A stretch of 64,000 nt of DNA from Gluconacetobacter diazotrophicus PA1 5 (GTDB taxonomy: Bacteria > Pseudomonadota > Alphaproteobacteria > Acetobacterales > Acetobacteraceae), in assembly GCF_000067045.1 (NCBI RefSeq), contig NC_010125.1, forward strand, positions 2,098,001 through 2,162,000, in the 5' to 3' direction. Positions 16,738 through 25,004 of this stretch are shown piece by piece; position 1 is the stretch's first letter; each line of letters starts with the position of its first letter. The position numbers and the translations under genes are program-made. A model generated the notes under the pieces. It made no database searches and was not told the DNA's origin. It worked only from the letters and a program-made list of their open reading frames with translations.

Positions 16738-17830
16738 AGACGTCCGATGGGCTGTCCATCCGAAGGCTGCGGCCCAGTTCGCGGCCCATTTCCTCGGCGT
16801 CGGCGCGCAGGCCGGTCACGGTCCGGCGCAGCAGGAAGGACCCGTCCTCGCGCGCGACCAGGCCGGTCAGGCGCAGGCTGGCCTCGGCGCCCGCCAGTCC
16901 CGGGACCAGGCGGGCATAGCCGCCGATCGGGGTGCGGCACGATCCGTCCAGTTCCGCCAGCAGCGCGCGCTCGGCGGTGGCGACGGCGCGGGCCTCGTAA
17001 TCCTCGATGGCGGCCAGAAGCTCGCGCAGTTCCACGTCGCTTTCGCGAACGGTGACGCCGACGATGCCCTGGCCGGCGGCGGGGACCATGATTTCCGGAT
17101 CCAGGACGATATCCGCGCGGTCTTCCATTCCCAGCCGGCGCAGGCCGGCCAGGGCCAGCAGGGTCGCATCGCACTGCCGCGCCGCCAGCTTGTCCAGCCG
17201 CGTCTGCACATTGCCGCGCAGCAGGCCGAAGCGCAGGTCCGGGCGCACATGCAGCATCTGCGCCTGGCGCCGCACCGACGCGCAGCCGACCAGCGCATTG
17301 CGCGGCAGCGCGGCATACGGATCGGCCGCATCGGCGGCGTCGTGCCGCCCGCCGGCGCCCGGACCCAGGATCAGGGCATCGCGCGCGTCCTCGCGCCGCA
17401 GGGTGCAGGCCAGCACCAGGCCGGGCGGCAGCGTGGTTTCCAGGTCCTTCAGGCTATGGACCGCGAAATCGATCCGCCCGTCGGACAGGGCATCGTGAAT
17501 TTCCTTGGCGAACAGTCCCTTGCCGCCGATTTCGGCCAGACGGCGATTCTGCACCTGGTCGCCGGTGGTGTTGATCTGGTGTTCCTGGAACGCCCCCATG
17601 TCGCGCAGGACCGGGCAGAACCGCGTCAGCATCGTCAGGAACGCCCGGGTCTGCACCAGTGCCAGCGGCGAGGCCCGCGTGCCCACGCGCAGCGGCAGTT
17701 CGCGACGGTGCGGCAATGCGGCCCGCGTGGCCGCCTGCTTCTGGCGCGCGGCGGCCTGCGCCGCGATTTTCTGCAATGCGGAGGACGGGGCGGCTGACGG
17801 GCCAGGAACGGACGGAGGAGCGGAAACCAT
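16727..17830 (-). CDS. hemC: Hydroxymethylbilane synthase (porphobilinogen deaminase)
   Basis: A 367-residue enzyme that joins four porphobilinogens. LRVGTRASPLALVQT opens the conserved core at about residue 47, with GGKGLFAKEIHDAL and DFAVHSLKDLET following. The dipyrromethane cofactor cysteine is Cys298 in DGSCRTPIGGYA. An Ala-rich N-terminal extension of about 45 residues precedes the core, longer than usual; a shorter start cannot be excluded, though an ATG at 17830 is available. It is divergent from tsaD and coupled to hemD. Confidence 0.95.
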   Translation of the reverse strand: MVSAPPSVPGPSAAPSSALQKIAAQAAARQKQAATRAALPHRRELPLRVGTRASPLALVQTRAFLTMLTRFCPVLRDMGAFQEHQINTTGDQVQNRRLAEIGGKGLFAKEIHDALSDGRIDFAVHSLKDLETTLPPGLVLACTLRREDARDALILGPGAGGRHDAADAADPYAALPRNALVGCASVRRQAQMLHVRPDLRFGLLRGNVQTRLDKLAARQCDATLLALAGLRRLGMEDRADIVLDPEIMVPAAGQGIVGVTVRESDVELRELLAAIEDYEARAVATAERALLAELDGSCRTPIGGYARLVPGLAGAEASLRLTGLVAREDGSFLLRRTVTGLRADAEEMGRELGRSLRMDSPSDVFAA

Positions 17831-17901
17831 GCGATGTCTCTATTACCGCGACGACACGAAGGAAAGATGACATAGCGCCCGGCGGAACTGTATTTTATGC
17901 A

Positions 17902-19050
17902 ATGATCATGTCCGTGTCCCCTGCCACGCCGCCCGATTCCGCCGAGACAGCGGCGCAAGCCCCTGTTCCGGCGCCCGATATGGCGCCCATCCTCGCAATC
18001 GAATCGTCCTGCGACGACACGGCCTGGCCATCCTGGCACCCGACGGCACGATCCTGGCCGAGACCGTTCTGTCGCAGGCCGGACATGTTCCCTTCGGCGG
18101 CGTGGTGCCGGAAATCGCGGCCCGGGCCCATCTGGCCGCCCTGCCGGCCCTGGTACGCCACACGCTGGACGTGGCCGCCCTGCCTGCCGAGGCGCTGGGC
18201 GCCGATCGCCGCCAGCACCGGCCCCGGGCTGATCGGCGGGCTGATCGTCGGCGCCGGCATGGCCAAGGGGCTGGCCGTGGCGCTCGGCCGGCCTTTCGTC
18301 GCCGTGAACCATATCGAGGCCCATGCCCTGACCGCCCGGCTGCCCGGCCTTGTCCCCGGCGGGGCATCGTTTCCCTATCTGCTGCTGCTGGTCTCGGGCG
18401 GCCATTGCCAGTGCATCGCGGTCGAGGGCGTGGGCCGGTATCGCAAGCTGGGCGGCACCATCGACGATGCCGCCGGCGAAGCGTTCGACAAGGTCGCGAA
18501 GATGCTGGGCCTGGGCTGGCCCGGCGGCCCGGCGGTCGAGGCCCTGGCGCGCGAGGGCGATCCGGCCCCCTGGCCGCTGCCCCGCCCGCTGCGGGGCCGT
18601 CCGGGCTGCGACTTCTCGTTTTCCGGGCTGAAGACCGCCGTGGCGCAGAAGCTGGCGCCATTCGCGGCCGGCGCCCTGCCCCGGACCGCCGCCGCCGGCA
18701 TTGCCGCCAGTTTCCAGGACGCGGTGGCCGACATCGTCGCCGACCGGGTGGCCCATGCGCTGGACATGATGCCGCAGGCCACGCTGCTGGTCGCGGCCGG
18801 CGGCGTGGCCGCGAATACGGCCCTGCGCACGCGCCTGACCACCCTTGCGACCTCCCGCGCCCTGCCCTTCGCGGCGCCTCCCCTGCGGCTGTGTACCGAC
18901 AATGCGGTCATGGTCGGCTGGGCCGCCATCGAAACCCTGCGCGAACGCCGGCGGCTGGGGCTGCCGCCCACCGACGACCTTGACCTGCTGCCCCGTCCGC
19001 GCTGGCCGCTGGAGCAGATGGCCGAACGGTTCGCGCACCCCGCCCCATGA
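17902..19050 (+). CDS. tsaD: tRNA threonylcarbamoyladenosine protein TsaD, with two compensating frameshifts
   Basis: TsaD transfers threonylcarbamoyl to A37 of ANN-decoding tRNAs with TsaB and TsaE, and is normally essential. The N-terminal AILAIESSCDDTA-type block, the metal-binding NHIEAH, LLLVSGGHC, GEAFDKVAKMLGL, FSFSGLKTA, and LCTDNAVM are all present. However, from about 18025 to 18204 the frame is shifted: the expected family sequence GVVPEIAARAHLAALP appears only in the +1 frame. A base is missing near 18024 and an extra one is present near 18200-18204, so about 60 residues are aberrant as written. Sequencing error or a genuine altered protein cannot be separated here. Start ATG 17902 or 17908. 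Confidence 0.9.
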   Translation: MIMSVSPATPPDSAETAAQAPVPAPDMAPILAIESSCDDTAWPSWHPTARSWPRPFCRRPDMFPSAAWCRKSRPGPIWPPCRPWYATRWTWPPCLPRRWAPIAASTGPGLIGGLIVGAGMAKGLAVALGRPFVAVNHIEAHALTARLPGLVPGGASFPYLLLLVSGGHCQCIAVEGVGRYRKLGGTIDDAAGEAFDKVAKMLGLGWPGGPAVEALAREGDPAPWPLPRPLRGRPGCDFSFSGLKTAVAQKLAPFAAGALPRTAAAGIAASFQDAVADIVADRVAHALDMMPQATLLVAAGGVAANTALRTRLTTLATSRALPFAAPPLRLCTDNAVMVGWAAIETLRERRRLGLPPTDDLDLLPRPRWPLEQMAERFAHPAP

Positions 19051-19874
19051 ATTATCGCCACGCCTTTCATGCCGGCAATTTCGCCGATTGCATGAAACAT
19101 GCGCTGCTGGTGCTGCTGCTACAGGCATTGGCCCGCAAGCCCGCGCCGTTCGCGGTGCTGGACACGCATGCGGGGATCGGCCGCTACGACCTGACCGGCG
19201 AGCAGGCTGGACGCACGGGGGAATGGCGCAACGGGATCGGCCGCCTGCTGGAGACGGCACCGGACGGCGTGCCGTCGCTGTACCTGGACCTGGTGCGCCG
19301 GGCCGGTGCGCCGGACATCTATCCCGGTTCGCCGCTGATCGCCGCGATGATGCTCCGCCCGCAGGACCGGCTGATCTGCTGCGAACTGCACCCCGAGGAC
19401 AGCCGCCTGCTGCGCGCGGTGTTCGCCGGCCAGCCGCAGATCGCGGTGCACGCCCGCGACGGCTATGCCGCCCTGCGCGCCCTGCTGCCGCCGCGCGACG
19501 CGAAGCGCGGGCTGGTGCTGATCGACCCTCCTTTCGAACAGCCCGATGAATTCCACCGCCTGGCAGGCGGAATCGTCACGGCGCATCGCCGATTCGCGAC
19601 CGGGATCATCGCCGCCTGGTACCCGATCAAGCATCGCGCGCCGGTGCGCGCATTCCTCGATTCGCTGCGCGAATCGGGTATGCGCGACATCGTGGCGCTG
19701 GAACTGACCCTGCGCCCGCCGCTGGACCCGTCACGCCTGAACGGCAGCGGCCTGGTGGTGGTCAATCCGCCCTTTGGCTTTCTGGACCAGGCCCTGCCGG
19801 CGCTGCGCGCCCTTGCCCATCTGTCCCCGGATGGGACAGGAGAGGCAGCCGTCACGCGCATCGTCGAGGAATAG
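19047..19874 (+). CDS. rlmJ: 23S rRNA (adenine-2030-N6)-methyltransferase RlmJ
   Basis: A 275-residue SAM-dependent rRNA methyltransferase. It begins MNYRHAFHAGNFADCMKHAL, the very typical RlmJ N-terminus, with DTHAGIGRYDL as SAM-binding motif I and VLIDPPFEQPDEF as the catalytic motif IV (DPPF). The 5' ATG overlaps the tsaD stop codon (ATGA), so the two tRNA/rRNA modification genes are coupled. Confidence 0.95.
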   Translation: MNYRHAFHAGNFADCMKHALLVLLLQALARKPAPFAVLDTHAGIGRYDLTGEQAGRTGEWRNGIGRLLETAPDGVPSLYLDLVRRAGAPDIYPGSPLIAAMMLRPQDRLICCELHPEDSRLLRAVFAGQPQIAVHARDGYAALRALLPPRDAKRGLVLIDPPFEQPDEFHRLAGGIVTAHRRFATGIIAAWYPIKHRAPVRAFLDSLRESGMRDIVALELTLRPPLDPSRLNGSGLVVVNPPFGFLDQALPALRALAHLSPDGTGEAAVTRIVEE

Positions 19875-19907
19875 GCGCGGGGCGGGAGGATAACGGGGGA
19901 CAGGATC

Positions 19908-20870
19908 ATGAACGCACCACGCATCGCCGTCATCGGGGCCGGCGCCTGGGGGATCGCCCTGGCGGTCCAGGCGGCCCGCGCGGGCGCGCAGGTGCATCTG
20001 TGGGCCCGGAAACCGGACAGCCTGTCCGACACCCGCACCCTTCCCCGCCTGCCGCATGTGACCCTGCCGGAATCGATCACCGTGACCGGCGACATGCCGG
20101 CCCGTGCCGACGCGGTGCTGCTGGCGGTGCCGATGCAGCATCTGCGCGCCGTGCTGGGCCACGTGCCGCCGGCCGGACCGATGATCGCCTGCTGCAAGGG
20201 GGTGGAGCGCGACAGCCTGGCCCTGCCGCTGGAGGTGATCGCCTCCCGTCATCCGAACCTTCCGCGCGCCGTGCTGTCCGGCCCCAATTTCGCGCATGAG
20301 GTGGCGCAGGGCCTGCCGACGGCAGCGGTGCTGGCCTGCGAGGACCCGGTCGAGGCCCGGGATCTGGCCGACCATCTGACGACCCCGGAATTCCGCCTGT
20401 ATGCCAGCGACGACGCCATCGGGGTGCAGATCGGCGGCGCCGCGAAGAACGTGATCGCCATCGCCGCCGGGGCCACGATCGGCGCGGGCCTGGGCGAAAA
20501 CGCAAGGGCATCGCTGATGACGCGCGGCCTGGCGGAACTGGGCCGGCTGTCGCGGGGTCTGGGTGGCCGCGCGGAAACGCTGTCGGGCCTGGCGGGCGTG
20601 GGCGACCTGATCCTGACCTGCACGGGCCCGTCCTCGCGCAATTTCAGCCTGGGCCTGGCGCTGGGAAGGGGCGAAGCCCTGTCCGCGATCCTGGGCCAGC
20701 GCACCACGGTCGCCGAAGGCGTCACCACCGCCCCCGCCATCCTGGCCCTGGCCCGCAAACACGACATCAGCGTGCCGGTGATCGAAACGGTATCGCTGCT
20801 GCTGGCCGAGGACATCGACCTGGCCGAAGCCCGCGACCGGCTACTGAGCCGGCCCGTCGGGACGGAGTGA
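19908..20870 (+). CDS. gpsA: Glycerol-3-phosphate dehydrogenase [NAD(P)+]
   Basis: A 320-residue cytoplasmic enzyme that makes sn-glycerol-3-phosphate for phospholipids. The Rossmann loop is GAGAWGIALA at residues 8-17; SGPNFAHEVAQGLPTA, IGGAAKNVIAIAAG (containing the catalytic lysine), and LAGVGDLILTC with RNFSLGLALGRG are diagnostic. It continues the tsaD-rlmJ transcription unit after 33 bases, an order common in alphaproteobacteria. Confidence 0.97.
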   Translation: MNAPRIAVIGAGAWGIALAVQAARAGAQVHLWARKPDSLSDTRTLPRLPHVTLPESITVTGDMPARADAVLLAVPMQHLRAVLGHVPPAGPMIACCKGVERDSLALPLEVIASRHPNLPRAVLSGPNFAHEVAQGLPTAAVLACEDPVEARDLADHLTTPEFRLYASDDAIGVQIGGAAKNVIAIAAGATIGAGLGENARASLMTRGLAELGRLSRGLGGRAETLSGLAGVGDLILTCTGPSSRNFSLGLALGRGEALSAILGQRTTVAEGVTTAPAILALARKHDISVPVIETVSLLLAEDIDLAEARDRLLSRPVGTE

Positions 20871-20912
20871 GCGGCCCGGCACCGACCGCGACAATCACGC
20901 CACTGGCGACAT

Positions 20913-21362
20913 TCAGTTTCCGGTCCCGGACCCGGGCGTGCCGTTGCAGACACCATCCATGCAGGTCGCCGATGTCCCGCCCGCGTCGGGGTCGCGCGCG
21001 CCGCCCCGTTGTCCGCGTCCGGTCGCCAGGCGGTTGCACTGGTTGTCCACGCAGGTGGTCGAGACCGGACCGGAGGATTGCTGCTGGCCGTTCGGGACAC
21101 CGTACGGCCAGATATCGCCCGGCGTGACGTACACGCCGCCGCCCTGCTGGTACGGATTATAGCCATATCCGTTCGAACCGGTGGTCGTTCCGCCGTTGCC
21201 GCAGGCGGTTCCCGTACACCCGCCCGAGTGCATCGTGTTCCGCGCCCTGCCCTGGGACGTGCCTGAGGAATTGTTCCTGTCCCACGCCTCGGCATCATGA
21301 AGGCCGGACATCAGCCCGGACATCATAAGGGTGGCAAGAAGAGCCGTGCGGGTGAATGTCAT
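20913..21362 (-). CDS. Small secreted cysteine-pair protein of unknown function
   Basis: A 149-residue protein I do not recognise. A signal peptide of about 26 residues ends DAEA. The mature chain is rich in Gly, Ser, Asn and Gln, has a Tyr/Gly/Pro central stretch (YGYNPYQQGGGVYVTPG) and three Cys pairs of the form CxxxxC/CxxxxC (CTGTAC, CVDNQC, CMDGVC). GGAGG stands 6-7 bases before the ATG at 21362 and decides the start. The pattern suggests an envelope or secreted protein with disulphides, but there is no known domain to name it. Confidence 0.7.
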   Translation of the reverse strand: MTFTRTALLATLMMSGLMSGLHDAEAWDRNNSSGTSQGRARNTMHSGGCTGTACGNGGTTTGSNGYGYNPYQQGGGVYVTPGDIWPYGVPNGQQQSSGPVSTTCVDNQCNRLATGRGQRGGARDPDAGGTSATCMDGVCNGTPGSGTGN

Positions 21363-21403
21363 GGCATTCCTCCACTGATGGATGACAGACGGTCCCCGGA
21401 CCA

Positions 21404-22645
21404 TCACCCGACGAACATACCCGCAATGGTCGCACTGGCGAAATTCGACAGCGATCCTGCCATGACCGCGCGCAGGCCCATCTTCGCGACGTCCGCCCTG
21501 CGCTCCGGGGCCACGCTGCCGAAACCCGCGATCAGGATGCCGATCGACGACAGGTTGGCGAACCCGCACAGCGCGAACGACGCGATGGCCAGCGCCCTGG
21601 GATCGAGCGCCGCGTCGTGGAAATGCGGTGCCAGGGCGACGTAGGCCACGAATTCGTTGAACACCAGCTTCTGGCCCATGATCGCGCCGACCACGCCGCA
21701 TTCATGCCACGGCACGCCGATCAGCCATGCCAGAGGGGCGAACACGACGCCGAACAGCCGTTCCAGCGACAGGTCCGCGATGCCCAGCCAGCCGCCCAGC
21801 CCGTGGATCATGCCATTGGCCAGCGCGATCAGGCCGATGAAGGCGATCAGCATGCTGCCGACCGCGACCGCGACGCCCACGCCGCTGGCGGCCCCGATGG
21901 CCACGGCCTCGAAGACGGTGGCGGGGTGTTCGTGCCCGAATTCCAGGTCCAGCCGGGTGATGCGCGTGGCCTCGCGCGCGGGCATCAGGATCTTGGCGAA
22001 CAGCAGGCCGCCGGGAATGGCCATGACCGACGCCGCCAGCAGATAGTCCATCGGCACGCCCAGGCCGGCATAGCCCGCCAGAACCGACCCGGCGACCGAG
22101 GCGGTACCGCTGGACATCACCGCGAACAGTTCCGCCCGCGTCAGCAGCGGGACGTAGGGGCGCAGAGCCACGGGCATCTCGCTCTGCCCCAGGAAGATGG
22201 TGGTGACGGCGGAGAAGGATTCGATCGTCGATGTCCCCAGCGCCCGGCGGACCGCCCCGCCCAGAAGCGCCGCCAGGCGCTGCATGACCCGGTAATGATA
22301 CAGGATCGCGATCAGGGCCGAGACATAGACGATCTGCGGCAGGACGCGGAACGCGAAGATGAATCCGGTATGGGGAAACAGCGTGTTCATGCGCGGATCG
22401 ACCAGCGCGCCGAACAGGAACAGACTGCCCTGCGCGCCGTATCCCAGCACGGTATCGACCGCGCCGGACAGCGCATGCAGCGCGTGGCGCCCCGGCGGGA
22501 CGAACAGCACCATGCCGCCCAGCGCCACCTGCATCAGGCCGGCGGCCAGGACAATGCGGGGGCGAATGGCCCGCCGGTCGGTCGAAAACGCCACGGCCAG
22601 TCCGATCAGGCCGGCAAGACCAAGGATTCCATGCAGGACAGGCAC
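21404..22645 (-). CDS. Concentrative nucleoside transporter (CNT/NupC family)
   Basis: A 413-residue inner-membrane symporter that imports nucleosides with cations. GQSEMPVALRPYVPLLTRAELFAVMSSGTASVAGSVLAGY covers the conserved re-entrant and scaffold segments; VVGAIMGQKLVFNEFVAY and GFANLSSIGILIAGF give the second. About nine to ten membrane segments. It starts with GTG at 22645. It is divergent from the glutathione peroxidase gene across 146 bases. Confidence 0.94.
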   Translation of the reverse strand: MPVLHGILGLAGLIGLAVAFSTDRRAIRPRIVLAAGLMQVALGGMVLFVPPGRHALHALSGAVDTVLGYGAQGSLFLFGALVDPRMNTLFPHTGFIFAFRVLPQIVYVSALIAILYHYRVMQRLAALLGGAVRRALGTSTIESFSAVTTIFLGQSEMPVALRPYVPLLTRAELFAVMSSGTASVAGSVLAGYAGLGVPMDYLLAASVMAIPGGLLFAKILMPAREATRITRLDLEFGHEHPATVFEAVAIGAASGVGVAVAVGSMLIAFIGLIALANGMIHGLGGWLGIADLSLERLFGVVFAPLAWLIGVPWHECGVVGAIMGQKLVFNEFVAYVALAPHFHDAALDPRALAIASFALCGFANLSSIGILIAGFGSVAPERRADVAKMGLRAVMAGSLSNFASATIAGMFVG

Positions 22646-22791
22646 GTCGCCTCACCAATACCAGGACGAAACGAGATTGTGCGCTGCGCGGGGCGCTGTC
22701 CAGCGCCCGCGGCCCGCCGGTACTCGTGTCGCATGGGAAACTGCTCTAGTCTTGCGCGTTCGGACAGGATGCAAGAGACAGAATCGGTTCC

Positions 22792-23277
22792 ATGACGACC
22801 GCGTACGACTTTACCCTTCCGTCGCTGGATGGCGGTACGATCGACCTTGGCGCGCTGCGCGGCAAGCCGATCCTGATCGTGAACACCGCGTCGAAATGCG
22901 GCTTCACGCCGCAATTCGAAGGGCTGCAGGCGCTGTGGTCGTTCTATCGCGGCAACGGGCTGACGATCATCGGCGTGCCGTCCAACGATTTCGGCAACCA
23001 GGAGCCCGGCACCTCGACCGAGATCGCGACCTTCTGCGCCCGCAATTACAGCGTCACCTTCCCCATGGCCGCGCGCAGCCATGTCCGGGGCGCCGACACG
23101 CTGCCGCTGTTCCGCTGGATCGCGCAACAGGGCGGCCTCATGGCCCGCCCGCGCTGGAACTTCTACAAATACCTGATCGGCCGCGACGGCCGCCTGGCAA
23201 ACTGGTTCGTCAGCCTGACATCGCCCGAATCACACCGCATGCGCGTGGCTATCGAGCGCGCGATCCTGGACACCTGA
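22792..23277 (+). CDS. Glutathione peroxidase-like thiol peroxidase
   Basis: A 161-residue peroxidase of the GPx (BsaA/BtuE) type. The peroxidatic Cys36 is in NTASKCGFTPQ, with the conserved WNFYKYLI block (about 120-127) and a GVPSNDFGNQEPG loop that holds the Gln of the active site. The cysteine replaces selenocysteine, as usual in bacteria; such enzymes generally use thioredoxin. It probably acts in the cytoplasm against peroxides; no OxyR site was identified. Confidence 0.93.
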   Translation: MTTAYDFTLPSLDGGTIDLGALRGKPILIVNTASKCGFTPQFEGLQALWSFYRGNGLTIIGVPSNDFGNQEPGTSTEIATFCARNYSVTFPMAARSHVRGADTLPLFRWIAQQGGLMARPRWNFYKYLIGRDGRLANWFVSLTSPESHRMRVAIERAILDT

Positions 23278-23372
23278 TCCGCCGCCCCTGATTCCGCCAT
23301 CCATGTGAATCATGGTGTCCGGCCGGCCCTGCCTCGGGCAGTATGCGCCGGTTCCGCTCCAGGAGGTCGCGC

Positions 23373-24941
23373 TTGCTCAGAGGTTTTCTCACCGTCGGTG
23401 GCTGGACGATGCTCAGCCGCGTGCTGGGCCTGGTGCGCGACCAGCTGCTGGCCGCCTTCCTGGGCGCGGGACCGGTCCAGGACGCCTATCAGGTCGCCTT
23501 CCGCCTGCCCAACATGTTCCGCCAGCTTTTCGGCGAGGGCGCGCTGAACACGGCGTTCGTTCCGCTCTTTTCCGGCATGCTCGCGACCGAAGGCCCCGAC
23601 CGGGCCCGCCGCTTCGCCAGCGAGACGTTCAGCGTCCTTCTGACATGGCTGACGATGATCGCCGTGCTGGGCGAGGTCTTCATGCCGCAGGTCGTACGCG
23701 TGATCGCCGCCGGCTTCCCGCTGGATGGCGACCGCTACCATATGGCGGTCACGCTCAGCCGCATCACCTTTCCCTATCTGGTGCTGATCTGCGCCGCGGC
23801 ACTGGTGTCGGGCGTGCTGAACGGCCTGCACCGGTTCGGCGTCGCGGCGGCGGCCTATGTATCCTTCAACGTCGTCGGCATCGCCTCGATCTTCCTGCTG
23901 ACGCCGCTGACCGGCGATGTCGCGCGCGCCGCCGCCTGGGGCGTCACCGCGTCGGGCGTCGCCCAGCTTGGCCTGCTGCTGCTGGCGGTCCGCCGCGCCG
24001 GCTTCCGCCTGATGCTGCTGCCGCCGCGCCTGACGGCGCGCATCCATACCCTGATCCGGCGCATGGCGATCGGTTGCCTGGGCAGCGGCGTCAGCCAGAT
24101 CAACCTGCTGGTGGATACCATCATCGCCTCGTACCTGCCGCCCGGCAGCGTGTCATTCATCTATTTCGCCGACCGCATCAACCAGTTGCCGCTGGGCGTC
24201 CTGGGGGCCGCGGCCGGCACCACCCTGCTGCCGGTACTGAGCCGCCACGTCGCCGCCGAGGACCATGACGGCGCACACGGCGCGCAGAACCGGGCGATCG
24301 ACTATGCCATGATCCTGACCCTGCCGGCGGCGCTGGGCATGATGGTGCTGGCCCAGCCGATCATCGCCACGCTGTTCCAGCACGGCGCGTTCACCCCGCG
24401 CGACGCCATGCTCTCGGCGCAGTCGCTGCGTGCCTTCGCCATCGGCCTGCCGGCCTTCGTGCTGATCAAGGTCCTGGCCCCGGGCTTCTTCGCCAGGGGC
24501 GACACGGCCACACCGGTCCGGGTGGGCCTGTTCACCCTGACCCTGAATTTCGTCCTGAACCTGCTGCTGATGCACCCGCTGCACCATGCCGGCCCGCCGC
24601 TGGCCAGCAGCCTGGCTGCGATCGTCAATGTCGCCACGCTCGGCTTCCTGCTGCGCCGCCGGGGCATATTGCGCATCTCCACCACCACCCTGTCGCGGGT
24701 CGGCCGGATGGCGCTTGCCGCGCTGGGCATGGCGGCGGTGCTGATGATGCTGGACCTGACGGCCCTGGGGCCGCTGGCCGTCCAGCACGGCCCGCTGCGG
24801 ATCATGGCGCTGGGCGTGCTGGTCATGGCCGGCATGCTGGCCTATGGCGCCGGGTTGCAGGTCCTGGGCGTGATGGAACTGCGCGTGGCCGCGGCGATGC
24901 TGCGCGCCCGCCTCGCCCGCCGGCGGGGACGGCCGGCATAA
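23373..24941 (+). CDS. murJ: Lipid II flippase MurJ
   Basis: A protein of 522 residues with about 14 membrane segments that flips the peptidoglycan precursor lipid II across the inner membrane. MLSRVLGLVRDQLLAAFLG, VAFRLPNMFRQLFGEGALNTAFVP and a FFARGDTATPVR-type cluster (about residues 370-382) are characteristic of the MVF/MurJ family. AGGAGG stands six bases before a TTG at 23373; an ATG at 23343, ten codons earlier, has no such site, so TTG is preferred. Confidence 0.95.
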   Translation: MLRGFLTVGGWTMLSRVLGLVRDQLLAAFLGAGPVQDAYQVAFRLPNMFRQLFGEGALNTAFVPLFSGMLATEGPDRARRFASETFSVLLTWLTMIAVLGEVFMPQVVRVIAAGFPLDGDRYHMAVTLSRITFPYLVLICAAALVSGVLNGLHRFGVAAAAYVSFNVVGIASIFLLTPLTGDVARAAAWGVTASGVAQLGLLLLAVRRAGFRLMLLPPRLTARIHTLIRRMAIGCLGSGVSQINLLVDTIIASYLPPGSVSFIYFADRINQLPLGVLGAAAGTTLLPVLSRHVAAEDHDGAHGAQNRAIDYAMILTLPAALGMMVLAQPIIATLFQHGAFTPRDAMLSAQSLRAFAIGLPAFVLIKVLAPGFFARGDTATPVRVGLFTLTLNFVLNLLLMHPLHHAGPPLASSLAAIVNVATLGFLLRRRGILRISTTTLSRVGRMALAALGMAAVLMMLDLTALGPLAVQHGPLRIMALGVLVMAGMLAYGAGLQVLGVMELRVAAAMLRARLARRRGRPA

Positions 24942-25004
24942 CGGCATGACGGCACGTCATTTCCCGGGTGGCACATCGCGGTCCGGGCCTGTACACAGGC
25001 CGGC

